Origin: Collybia mongolica
Taxonomy: Eukaryota; Basidiomycota; Agaricomycetes; Agaricales; Clitocybaceae
Length of the DNA stretch: 64,000 nt
Direction of reading: 5' to 3'
NCBI GenBank assembly: GCA_013420905.1
Contig: JAAXNY010000010.1
Coordinates: 1,612,001 to 1,676,000, forward strand
This document shows, one piece after another, positions 25,731 to 36,966 of the stretch. A model generated the notes under the pieces. It saw only the letters and a program-made list of their open reading frames with translations. It was not told the DNA's origin and did no database searches. The translations under genes and the position numbers were made by a program. Every line of letters begins with the position of its first letter. The stretch's first letter is position 1.

Positions 25731-28700
25731 CTAAGGAACATCAAATGCAAACGCAGTCTCGTTCGCTTCAAGGAAATCCACCAGCCACTTGTACAGCAGC
25801 TGTTGTTTTGGGGGTGTTTTCTGTGTGTGAGACGGGCAGTGGCAAAGTACGTGTGGCACAGATTCCATTGGGAATCCGCACCTACAGGCTGTGGGCTCTT
25901 CGGGGAAGAACCAAGATCGGAATGTCCCTATGGGGGCATGTCCAGTTATGCAGCGTGTTAAGCGTGCGGTGAGACCATGACTATGTCCGGTCTTACGCAT
26001 CCAGGGCCCACTATTGACATGGGTTGGAGTGAGTGGGGTGTCCTTCTTCTCATAGAGAGGGAGGAAGTTCTTGCCAATGTACTTTGAGGACTGGAATAGG
26101 GACTTCCAGCCGTCAAGCATGCGTGTGACTGCCCCGCTCCTAGTGAAGTCAGCAGATATAACTGGCGCCCCCCCCGCCTCGACGCATGTTGAGGTGGTGA
26201 GGATGTGTGCCAGTTGGTGGTCCTCTATCTCCACACTGGGCGTGATGTGGTGAAAGTGGACAGAGTTACCAGGTTCGTGTTGGAGCCAAGGCACCAGCAC
26301 GCGACAGATGGCAAGGGACGAGTGTTGTCCGGAGTGGTGAGACGCATCCATGGACAGATGGAGCGCATTTGTAGAATCGGAAAAGACGTGTATCTGATGT
26401 ACATCATCGAGTCCGATTTCCCTGGCTTGAGTAATGCCCTCTGCAATTGCTCGCAGTTCGGCACCATTGGATGTGGAGAGACTGGCCACAGCCCAGTCCT
26501 CATATAGATCGCCCTCATGCCATGCCCGGTAAACCGAGACTGACTGGAGAGGGAGTGGGGGAGTCAACGCATCTGTAATGATACAGATGTGGTTGGGAGA
26601 ATGGGAGGCCGCATCTACAGCCCCCTTGAGGGATGTGGAACAATCTTCCATAAACTTTTTGTGTTCCTTATCCGCCTTTGATGGAGGGGAAACAAAATCA
26701 TAGACAATACGCCTCGGATAAACATCCTTGGGGCGAGAGCCAGGGTGGTTAAGAGGATGGACAGGGTCCAGGTCCTGGGATGAGAGGTCGAGGTTAGACC
26801 ACGCCTCCGTGATAGGGGACTTCAGATCACCATTGATCTGATTTTTGAGGGTCTTGACTGAGAATTTGTGTTTCCCATCAACTAGATGGTGAAAGGCATG
26901 GGTTGCCTGTAGTGCTCGGGTGTGGACATGACTGTGTTCCACCAGCTTCTTAACATGAAGGTGAATCGGAGGTAAGCCCATGATTGTTTCCGCTGCCCCC
27001 ATGGGGCTGGTTTTGAAGGCGCTGGTAATCCAGAGGCACGCACGCCGCTGCATTTTCCGGAGGGAGTCGAGGGGGCCTACCATGCGGACTCCTTTGTATA
27101 GCCATAGCCTGCTCCCGTATGTAGCTATGGGGAGAACACAGGCACGGTACAGCACTTGTTTGTGTTTGGGCCTAAGCCCACAAACTGAGTTGCCAAGGGC
27201 GAGCATGGCCCGCACCAATGTGAGGGCCTTGTTCGTGTAGCGTTTGACATGTTCCCTGAAGGTAAGGGGCCGGTCAAAAAAGAAGCCCAGATAGCGCCAT
27301 ATGGTGCCAGGGCGGAGCGGTGTATCACCTGTATAGGGTGCATAGCCTAAGTCAATGTCGGGGTTAGCGTCACCATGTTTCCGAGAGAAGTGAAATCCCT
27401 CAGACTTGCTGTGTTCGAGGACTAGGCCCATGGCCTGGGTCAGTTTGAAGACGACCTTGTATGCTCTCTTGAGCTTAGCTAGGTTTGTGTCCCATGACTC
27501 GGACTGCACAATAATTGTGCCGTCATCAACATAGGGGATGAGAGTGGACTCTCTGACCCTTCGTTCAAATTCCTTGAGGAAGGGGGAGAGGCAGAGAGCA
27601 GAGAGGATGGGGGACAGGGCAGAGCCCTGGCCTACACCAACACTGGAGGGGAATTCTGGGGATAGATCGTCATCCCATGCATAACGTGTGCTCCAATTGA
27701 CTAGATAAGACTTAAAGAATTGCACCACTTCTGGCGCAAATCCCTGCTTTTCCAGGATGGATAGAAGGACCTCATGATTAATAGAGGGGAAGAATTGGAT
27801 GAGGTCAAAAGCAACCACACTCGTTTTAAGACCCGCCCGCCATCCAGCACGGACGGTGTGCGTGAGGAAGCACCCAGCATCCTCGGTGGAGTTCTGACAA
27901 ACTCCTCCAAATTGATTCAGGTGGAGGACTCCATGTTCTGCAGCCTCAAACTGCAGTCTAGTGGAGAGCATCTTCTCGAGGAGCTTGCCCAATGTGTTCA
28001 GAAGAACAATCAGACGGAACACCTTGGGGGTGTCATACGAAGGTTTCCTGGGCTTCGGGATAACTACTGTAGTAGAAGCCTTGAATTCGGCAGGCCAGCA
28101 GCCTGTCCGGACACAAGAGTTGGCCAGCCAAAGGAAGAGGCGGCTCGCGTGCTCATCCTGGACGAGCCGTTTGAGATGGTGCCATGTGATGTGATCCGGC
28201 CCAGGGGTGGATCTATTCGAGGTGCCCCTAAGGGCATCTGACATCTTGACGGCAGAGTACGGGACCCACTCCCTAATGGTTGGGGATTCCCATTTGTTGC
28301 CCAGTTTGGTCAGGTCAACGGGCCTGTCCACAGCTGAGTTGAAGGTGGAGTGGAGGGCATTCCACAGTTGATCCACAGATGTGCAGGGCACTCCTTGGTA
28401 CGAGATTGCCTCAACTGGGGGTGTCTTGCGTGGTCCGACCCAGTCCATAAGGTCCCAGGGTCGGAGATTGTTGTGAGCAATCTCGTCGATTCTTTCGTCA
28501 AAATGCTTACGTTTTGCCTTACACGTGGCCTTCTTGAAGGTTGACCAGTCAGCCGGGAGATCGGACTCCATTGCAGCCGCCTTGGCATTAGCACAGTCAG
28601 AATCCCACCAAGACTTAGACCGGGCGCAAGCCTGGTTAGCCTTAGCGTGATGAGACCATGCCACACCAAAAGCAACAGATATAGCCCTAGCAATGGCTTG

Positions 28701-29570
28701 GGTTTGATTAGCTGACATAGCACTAGGGATTGGGATCTGACCCAGGAGAAGGGAGACTTCACTGAGGAAGTCCGCCTCTTCTTCGGAGTCGACTTTGATG
28801 GACATTTTCCCCTCAGGCCAGTAGACCTTAAGGGGGATATCCAGTAATAACGGAAGGTGATTGGGTTCCCCCTTGTCTCCTAGCATCAGATCAGCTGTGT
28901 AGCCCCGGAAAATCGGGACAAACACCAGGTCGAGAATCGAACCATGGGGCGCCGCGTTATATGGCCAATGGGTGACCCCTCCAGATGTCGGGGCCACTCT
29001 CTCCAGGTTAAGTATTGCAGCACACTCCATGAGCCTAGAGGCCATGGGGTGTTTGCGTATAAGTGTTGCATCCCAGTGAGATGAAGGGCAATTAAAATCC
29101 CCCCCCATATAACTCAAATCTGGTAGTGCGTCCAGGTGGTCTTTGATGTACCGAATGGCCGAGCCGTTCTCATCGGAGTAGGTGTTCATCGGATGTATGG
29201 GGCCAAGATGCCCTTTTACAGTGATGACCATGACATTGCAATGATTCACAATGTCAGATCAAAGCTTAGGTTTGATCGTGTGCATGGCCCGATTGACATA
29301 AGCGAGGACACGTGGCCTTTCATTGGCCCCGTCAAACCCTTTGGGGTACATAGCTATCCAGTCCGGGTGGATCGGCGGCCCTTTAACAGGGACCCCGTCC
29401 TTCTCCGTCAGGGAGGCAGTGTATCTCACAGTGGACCATGGTGGTTCCTGGAGAAATAAGATATCTGAGATGGATTTCATACGTTCCAGAAGGTTGATTG
29501 TCCAATTGTGCTTGCATCCCACATTCTGACAATAAATACATAAAGTGTCTACAGAGGTTGTACTATGCAT
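25731..29570 (-). pseudogene. LINE-1 ORF2: endonuclease, reverse transcriptase, RNase H
   Basis: A single frame of 1280 codons with one internal stop, TGA at 29261-29259. The first part has the APE-like endonuclease (LQEPPW, GGDFNCPSSHWD, SILDLVF), then the reverse transcriptase (TPGPDHITW, FRLIVLLNTLGKLLEK, GQGSALSPILSALCL, YVDDGTI), a thumb region, and a C-terminal RNase H (ITDALT, NGAELRAI, VFSDSTNAL). It finishes with a Cys/His cluster (CRCGFPMESVPHVLCHC). All YVDD residues are intact. The C-terminal RNase H puts it near the Tad1/I group of non-LTR elements. After the stop, 1172 codons stay open. Confidence 0.92.
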
Positions 29571-31543
29571 GGGTCAACGACTGTCGAACTTCTCGAGGGT
29601 TCGCCCGGCGTCCAAGGAGCCTGCCTCCTGTGACGTTGGGAAAAGGTGAGTTAGGGGCGGGAATGAAGCGTAACAGCTCATCGCCTACCTTCTGTGCAGT
29701 ATACTTGGAGAAGACCCACTTCGGATTGTAGCGGTTCTTCCAGAACGAGCAGGTACGACTGTCAGATGCATGCGCAAGTGTGCAGTTGACACATCGAGCT
29801 GGGTGTGGGCAAGGGTGACCTGCAGGGGTTGCCTCTTGAGGGGGGTTGGCCTTGGGCTGTTTTTTGCAGCACGCAGCTAACACGCGGTGGTGGTCGGTTT
29901 CATGTGGGCCGGCACAGATGGAGCACAGCTGCCTCTGTATGGTGTCCATACCTCCAGCAGCGGGGACATATGGGGACTCCGACTTGCTTCTCAGTGGGCA
30001 GGATGGTGAGTTTCTTGGACCCGAGCATGAAGCTTTGGCCCTTGAGGCTACGGAGGTGCTGTCCACCTCGCAAGTCATAGATATCAAAGAACACCGTGCC
30101 GGTGTCTGATGTCTGGGAGTTTCTTACCATCCGGGGCCTAGACCCTTGGTAAAAGTGGATGGCCTCACGCCAGGGGCATTTACCAAGGATCTTGGCAATG
30201 TTGTCTGGTGTGAGGGGAATGGGGGTATCATTGGCGGCATACTTGATGTGCGCTCCAAAGTAAGGGAAGTCAGGGATGCAAAGGAATGACTTGGATGAGC
30301 CTACTTCCACACGCGTTTCCACAGAGTTGTCTTTGCGTATCTTTTTAGCTGCGTCGCTAAAATAGGCATGCATGACCTGGATGTCATCTTTGACTGGTAA
30401 AACATCACACACAAGGGTCAGGCCCCCGAGGTGGTTTTGGGTCTCAGACATGACCTGAATGGCCCTCTTATAAATGCCAAGGTGAGAGTTCAGCGGCCCA
30501 ACCACTGGCGTATCAGGCCAGTGGGTGGGGGGTGAAGTGATGACAACTACCTCCTTCCGGGAGGGGCCATGTGTGGTGGATCTCTTGCGTCAAGCTTTTG
30601 CTCAGGCCGAGTCCGAAGGGGTAGGGATGATATCACTGGACACGACCTGCTGAGTGTGCACGATGGAGGCAATGGGTGCTGAGGGAAAGGACTTGGCCAT
30701 CTGGACAAGCCCCGCCTGAGCTGCGGCGGGGCCCTTCGCCTTCTTTGCAGAGGGAGGCTGAGGGGTGGAGATTGCAGCAGATGCTGCGGACGCAAAGGTC
30801 TTTGATCTAGGAGGAAGGGAACGCTTGGTGGAGCGTGTGTAGATGACTTTCTTGGAGGGGCGGCAAAGGCCAGCTGGGTCCGCAGTAGCATTGGTGGATC
30901 AAGGGGGCAGAGAGCGCCCAGGACGAGGTTGTTGATTGGAAGGGATGGGGACAGGGGCCAGAGGCACCTGCACACGGAGACTCTCAATGAGGGCTTGGAG
31001 AGCAATGCTCTTGGACTCGGCATCCGCTGTAATGGCGTGTTCGACAAGGCCAGCTTTGGAGACTGTGAAGACAGCTTGGAGGAGCTCTTGGATGAGCGTG
31101 ACTGAGGCTTCATCTGGGATGCAATAGCCATTGATGGCCCAGAGGTTGAGCATCTCTGTGACGTTGTGGATGGATGTAGTGGCAGCTTCAAGGTCGTCTG
31201 GGACCTTATCCTTAGCACCAGAGGCATAAAATGTCTCCGGATCCTTAAACTCCTCCATGAAAGCAGCCCCCTCTACCTCAGCCATGACAACATCACGGTC
31301 CTGGACAGGAGCAGTGGGGGGATTGGCAGGAGGGCCGGTAATAGTAGGGTCAGGGTCGGCGTCATCGTCGTCATCGTCGTCGTTGTCATCCTCTATGATG
31401 GGTGCGGGAGTCGTGGGCCTGAAAAAGACCTGTGATGCAAGGGAGGGGCCTGCTTGAGGATGCAGGCTGGCTACCAGCTCAGAGACGGGAGCTGGGGACA
31501 TGGATCCGTGCAAAAGTTCACGTAAATCCGGCGGTTTTGCCAT
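29563..31543 (-). pseudogene. LINE-1 ORF1 (nucleic-acid-binding Gag-like protein)
   Basis: Starts at ATG 31543 with an acidic run of Asp near residues 50-62. The frame continues to ~29900 except for TGA stops at 30901-30899, 30604-30602 and 30592-30590. Near 29950 it shifts frame inside the first CCHC knuckle (CPRCWRYGHH), and the second and third Cys/His clusters (CSICAGPHETDHH; CVNCTLAHASDSRTC) lie in the next frame down to 29563. ORF1 and ORF2 overlap by eight bases at the 29563/29570 junction. Confidence 0.8.
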
Positions 31544-31714
31544 ACAGTCTGCCGATCACTGAGATCGGGTTGGAGGTTTGTCTTTGGCCATGGTATAACC
31601 ACAGCAGTGTATGGGGGATCAGAGGAGTTTTGAGGCACCTGGGTGCGCAAGACGATGTTGATGAGTAGACCGGGTGGCTGTGCACGTGGGAGTAACAAGT
31701 CAAGAAGCAATTTG

Positions 31715-31728
31715 CTTGTCCTTTGATC
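31715..31728. repeat. Target site duplication of LINE-1, left-hand (5') copy
   Basis: CTTGTCCTTTGATC, identical to 25355-25368; on the minus strand it encodes the copia integrase residues I-K-G-Q. Confidence 0.95.
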
Positions 31729-33140
31729 ATGGCATGTGCTAATTCAACTAGAGTTTGGCTCATCTGTTCTGCTACACTATTCTGTGAAGGAGAATATGGT
31801 GCAGTCATTTGGATGTCAATACCCTGCTTGCGTCCCCAGGATTCTAAGCTTTCATTCAAGAATTCCTTGCCCCAATCAATCTGTAATGCCTTGGGAAGTT
31901 TCCCTTGAGTCTTTAGGTACATTAAATAGTCCTTGACCTTCTGTGTTGTTTTGGTTTTTGACTTCATAAAGTTCACAGTTGTGTACTGCCCAGCATTGTC
32001 AACAAAGGCAATATAATATTGATTTCCATTGATAGAGGCAACTCTGTATTTTCCCCAGAGGTCCATATGGGTAAGTTTGCCTAGCTGAGTCTTTCTACTT
32101 GACACTTTTCCAAATGTTTACAGTTTGTTTTGCTTCAGTGTATACAATACAGTCAGGCTTCTGTGTTTGCGTGTCTACTGTAAAGCCATTAACTATATTC
32201 TTGTCCAGTAATTGCTGGAGTCTGCTATAGCTTACATGCCCAAACCTTTTATACCAAGTTTCCCAACTCTGTGCAGGTTCTGTGGATGTAAATGTCTGTG
32301 GAATACTGGTGGTTTGCTTTGGGAGTGTTGCATTTGGTTTTCTAATGGTTAATTTCATCTTGTATAAATTATTTTGTATCTTCATTCCTCTTGCAATGTG
32401 TTTCCCATCCTTTGTGATAAGTACTAGTACTCCCTTTCCACCAAAGTATTGTCCACCTGCAGCATCCCAGTGACCCAACAAAATAAGGTTATTTCAGTTG
32501 TTAGGTATGTAGAGGACATTGTCAAGCCTTAAGGTGAATTTATGACCATCACAGTCTGATTGTAATTCAACTGTACCTCTTCCCTTGGCAATTGCTTTAA
32601 CATTTCCAACTCCTGCAATGGTTGTACCACTTAAGGATTGATAACTTGTAAAAGCATCACATTGGTTTGTAACATGTGAGGTAGTAGCATTGTCTTCCAC
32701 CCAGTTATAATAAAGAATGCATTCATCATTAAAATCTGAGTCCTTATATGAATCAAAGTTACTATGCTGTTGCTCTTTGTCTACACTGAAGGTAATTTCT
32801 TCTCCTATATTTGCCTCCTCTTTACAGAATCTCTTCTTCTGTTTCCCCTTAAGATTATCATCCGCTTTTCTCTTCCCTTTTGGATTGTCCCAACACTTGT
32901 CTGGTGAATGTCCAAATTTATGACAAATTTTGCACTTGGACTTCCCAATGTGCACAGTTGGAGGTGTTGTGATTATCTTGTCCACAATAATTACAATGTA
33001 TATTCCTTTTTGCATTTGTAGATGGAGACAGAGCAATCCTGTGAGTGAGCTTCTGCAAATGTGTGGCTTGGTTGGTTGCAGTTTGTTCATCATTATCATT
33101 GTTGTAGTTATTCTACATGGTCCTTACTTATACATTTAAC
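31729..33140 (-). pseudogene. Copia gag end, protease region and integrase, 5' half
   Basis: Reads gag zinc knuckle, GAG-pre-integrase, and the integrase core (HMDLWGKYRVASINGNQYYI, DWGKEFLN, PYSPSQNSVAEQM). The catalytic residues D, D, E are visible in HMDLWG, QIDWGKEF and SVAEQ. A TGA at 32496-32494 follows LYIPNN, and other stops or frame changes lie at ~32100 and ~33000. A second CCHC (CNYCGQDNHNTSNC) stands in another frame near 33000, showing an indel in gag. Confidence 0.8.
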
Positions 33141-33290
33141 TTATTATACACAAATTCTGTTTCCAACTTGACTCTGTGACACATCAACCAATACCCATCA
33201 CCTTCATATGGATGAGACTCTTCACCCCAGAATCTATTCAAAGGTTCTGAATACAAGTTCAAATTTGCACTGAATTTATTTTTACAAATC

Positions 33291-35670
33291 ATTGTCATAC
33301 TTGTTTACAATCTATAAAGTCTTTTTAGGTGCACAGGTTCTCATAGAATGATGAAAAATTATTTTGTGTGATCATTATAGTAAGGTAGGCTTGGGTGATA
33401 TTCTTGTGAGTAGAGATTAGAGGCATAGTGCTGGGATAATCACATTATACTGACTTGAATCCTGATTCCTGACTCTACAGCATGACAGAGTGGAGAATAA
33501 ACTTTCCTCTTACATAACAGTGCATATGTGGGAAAGCATCTGTATCTGCAAATCTGCATTCAACTTTGAACATCCCTAATACTGTGCATAATGCCAAGAA
33601 GAGTAATAGTTATTTTGTGTGAAAGCCTAAGTTTGTTTCAAGGTCATTAACATGGAGATACAGAGTAAATGCTGAAACAAATGTACTGTCAATCTCAATG
33701 TTCATTGGTCACCAAATCTATAAATTTTTGCAACCAATCTCAGTCAATAGTGTTTGTTTGTATGGTATATATGGTGTGTGGTAACAAAGGTGCTGTTTAA
33801 GTGGAAGAAACAAACCTTGAGGGGTTATCCTCTACATATTCAGGGATTAAATTATCAGGAATCAATGAAATATCATCAAAATATAATTAAAGCACATATG
33901 TCAAAGAGATCATTGATATATCTGAAATATATTTGGTATATGTTTTTTGAATGAATCATGTTTATATTCAAAATGAAATCACTGATTGCATGGTGATTTC
34001 ATTGTTTTAGGTTATTCTATTTAACTTCATAATATGTCTGATGCTTGTATAATGATATTATTATTAGTAAAGTTGATATATATTCTCAATACAAGCAGTC
34101 ATGTTATTGGATGGTGCCTGCAGTGTATGCAAGTGTTAGTTACCTAAAGATCTGGCAACATTTTCACTACTCCTGTACTATTTCAATCAATTCAGCAGGC
34201 AGTGTGACCTGTGACCTACCTACTACACCTAATATTTTGTCAGGACCACACTGTGATCTGTGACCAAGGTTTCTTTTTTGGCAGTCCTGAAAACTTTAGA
34301 CTTTGAGGGCATGTAAAGCTGTAGTATCAAAAATTGCAGGTGGGATACATCAATTTGTCATGGAAAGCAATGTATGTAAGCACAAGGCCTTAGAAAGCAT
34401 CTGTAGCTGATTTTTTGTATTTCTCTCCTATCAACACTGAAATTTACAAGTGTGACCAATAAGTCTGGGATTTTGGCACCAGGGTGGTGTGACCTATGAC
34501 CTCTGTGACATTTCACCCAATTCAAGAGGGCTGTGACCTGTGACTGCCAACTTGATTGAAATAATACAGTATGCTTAGCAGGGCTGATGGCACCTGCCCA
34601 ATTAGGAAGTGACCCTGAGTGTAACAATGGGTGAAACTCTTGATAAGTTGCTTACACAGAATCTTCTGGTGGTACTCCCCTGGTACTGGGTGTAGCCATG
34701 TGCAGAACACTCCATGGGAAAGGCTTGAATAACCACACCCTACCTAGTATCTCAGTCTGTTATCTAACTGTCATCTAAGCACCATGTAAGCACATCTGCC
34801 TACCAATTGGCTATCCATTCTATATTCTGACAAAGGTTGGTCAGCTAATCTGGTGCTGTAACCAGATTCCGTTATGCTGATTTAGCTCATTTTTAAACTT
34901 GAATTGATTTCTCTTTTTACTGTAATATTTTTATTAATTTATATTGTTCCATTACTCAAATATAGTTAGTTGTATCCATTATTTGTCATGATGAAGCCAT
35001 GCTCAGGCTAAGACTGCCAGAGGAAATAAAAGAAGGCAAACCTATCAAATTGGTAAATATGTCAAATTATAATATATATTCAAATGTAACTCTTGTCCAT
35101 TGTTAAGGTTCTCAAACTGCTGGAGCAGGTCCATCAAGGCTACCTCTTTCTCCTGATCTCCAACAAGAGGCTCCAATACAGGTAAATATATATCACTTTT
35201 AGAAAATAGGATTCTGAATGTTTAAAGGAGCAGACACAATTTAATGGTACTGTATTACCTTGGCCAGATGTGCCACATATATTGGCTAACACAGGTGATA
35301 TAAATATGCAGGTTCACTTTCCACCTGCAAGAGGTATGTAAATTATAAATCAATCTGTACCTTATCTTTTCTCTAAAATGAATTATATTACAACTCCACA
35401 ATCACCTCAAGTAAACAGTCAAAGACCATATTCTAGCCAAATACATGACACACCTGCTACCAGAGAGCAAAATAGCAAATGTCCAAGGATTTCATGTGTA
35501 ACCCCTTCAAATTTACACTCAATAACTAATTCTGTAGATCAACCTGACAATGAATTCCACCCTTTACAAACATGTTTGTTTTAAAGAGAGATTGCAGCCC
35601 TTGACAACTGTATGGAAAATACTTTTAGTGAGAGGCAAACTGCTTTAGTTGAAGAGCATAGACCTACCAT
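33291..35670. other. AT-rich region of transposon debris
   Basis: No coding potential, many simple T/A-rich runs. A 24-bp segment at 34659-34682 is the exact reverse complement of 23135-23158 inside the copia LTR, so at least one more relative of that LTR was probably here in the opposite orientation. Confidence 0.45.
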
Positions 35671-35689
35671 TTCTGCTCAGTCTAATATT

Positions 35690-35880
35690 CCAGATCCTCT
35701 GTCTGCTGTGCCAGATGCTGTACTTGCTGTTCCAGATCCTATATCCACTGTGCCAGGCCATATACCTCTTGTTCCAGATTCTATACCTGCTATGCCAGAT
35801 TCTGTGCCTACTGTTCCAGATCCTATACTTGCTATACCAGAGCTTTTGCCTCCTGTTCCAGATCCTGTACCAAATTATCC
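35690..35880 (+). repeat. Minisatellite encoding a Val-Pro-Asp repeat
   Basis: About eight imperfect units of ~24 bp (consensus like TGTTCCAGATCCTATACCTG) encode VPDPI/VPDSI units in a frame 35612-35923. No known protein. It lies just upstream of the PIF1-like pseudogene and may be part of the same element. Confidence 0.75.
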
Positions 35881-36169
35881 AAATGTTAGTCCTGCTAGAT
35901 TTCAGTACCATGCTCCAGCATGAGTAATTGCACAGGTACTACACCCATAGAGGATATCCATGACAGACTTGCATGTGAAATTCACTCATATGATCCTACA
36001 AAACTATGGTGTACTGAGCCAGGCACTAGGTATCTGATCATCTGTTTGGAACATCTTTTACAATGCAATAATTGCAAACAGCATGCACATGAGGCTGCTC
36101 AGTGCTGTAGAAAAACAGCTAGAGATGATATGAAACAGCCACTGCCACAGCTACCACCACAGCCACTAC

Positions 36170-36840
36170 TGACAGTTAGGGAAAATTTGTTACAGAGGCA
36201 TCAAACACAGTGGAAAAGTGCAAAACTTCTTATTCCAGATGAGAAATCTATGGTTGGATGGACACAAATGGGACATTGTGACTGCGACTACAACAGGCAT
36301 ACCCAGCACAATCTGATTTAAACTTGAGTTAATTCCCTGCCATTGTCTTTGGAGATTTTGCTCAACTCCCTCCAATTGGTGGTGCTCCTCTCTATTCTAT
36401 TAAATCCATCTTTAGAAATCATGCTCTGACAGTTGAAGGCCAGCAAGTCTTTGAATCTTTCAACAAATCCATTACTCTTAGTAGAGCCTTTTGCCAGGAA
36501 GGTGATGATCCTGAATAAGTAAAAAATTTAGAGATGCTCTTCTACATTTGAAACCCTATGCTACTTTACAAGAGGACTATGACTTCTTGGCTACTAGATT
36601 TTGGGATCACCTTTTGAAGGCTGAACATGTTTGCTTCAAAAATGTATTACATCTATTACCAACTAGGGCATCTGTACTGGAATGCAACACTTAAACTTGC
36701 AGGACTTGGAAAACCTATTGTAAAATGTTTTGCAAAACATAATGTTCCGGCAGCTAAAGAAGCTTCCGAGAAGATGCAGATGGATTAGAACAGAGATATT
36801 ACATGCTGAAGGTGCTCAAGTTATAAGACTACAGTAAGTG
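36170..36840 (+). pseudogene. PIF1-type helicase fragment (probably from a Helitron or related element)
   Basis: The frame reads LLIPDEKSMVG (PIF1 Walker B region) near 36225-36255. A stop at 36319 and a frame change follow, then VFGDFAQLPPIGGAPLYS at ~36345-36400, and further shifted pieces (ITLSRAF, LTRFWDHLL-like, NVPAAKEASE). The order and wording match the middle of PIF1-like helicases found alone or in Helitrons in basidiomycetes. At least three stops or shifts make it dead. No Rep domain and no clear Helitron ends were seen. Confidence 0.7.
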
Positions 36841-36966
36841 AGGCACTCGCATACAAATTTGTTCTAAAACGAATCGTTGTAGAAGCCCTGAGATTATTGA
36901 CACACTAGTGAGCCGAGCGAGCCGAGGCCAGTAATAATTAATTTCTGTTCCCGCTGTTGGGTGACG

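Larger units (their letters stand above)
25369..31714 (-). mobile_element. Full-length Tad/I-like LINE (copy 1) inserted in the copia element
   Basis: Bounded by a 14-bp target duplication, it starts (5' end) at 31714 and ends with a 25-nt poly(A) at 25393-25369. ORF1 encodes an acidic N-terminus and CCHC knuckles, ORF2 encodes an APE-type endonuclease, reverse transcriptase and RNase H. Removing the element and one duplication restores the copia integrase frame (IKGQ followed by GLPEF), which confirms both boundaries. Several TGA stops and one frameshift make it inactive. The last ~370 bases before the poly(A) are 3' untranslated and are shared with copy 2. Confidence 0.95.
22940..33290 (-). 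mobile_element. Degraded Ty1/copia retrotransposon, split by a LINE
   Basis: Minus-strand order fits copia: gag zinc knuckles (CKICHKFGHSPDKC, ~32950), GAG-pre-integrase (YKRFGHVSYSRLQQLL, ~32250), integrase core, LINE insertion, reverse transcriptase, RNase H (YADATYANTDDYKSTSGYVF), polypurine tract, LTR. Integrase before reverse transcriptase marks it as copia, not gypsy. It is inactive: stops at 32496-32494 and 24332-24330, a frameshift in gag, and the second catalytic Asp of the YxDD box replaced by Asn (WVDNLLLF). I found no matching 5' LTR; the left end of gag near 33.1-33.3 kb fades into AT-rich sequence. Confidence 0.85.

Noticed and set aside
25505..25972. 155-codon plus-strand frame
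   Set aside because: Antisense to the LINE 3' end; no independent support.
30547..31227. 226-codon Pro/Ser-rich minus frame
   Set aside because: Overlaps LINE ORF1 in another frame; the real frame continues through TGA stops with normal composition.
33171..33290. Minus-strand stretch resembling a KDZ-type transposase end
   Set aside because: Only a few residues (VKLETEFVYNK) look similar; not enough to call a family.
36895..36966. Helitron 3' end (CTAGT-like) before the GT61 gene
   Set aside because: ACTAGT is present but no stable hairpin precedes it in the expected place; too weak.
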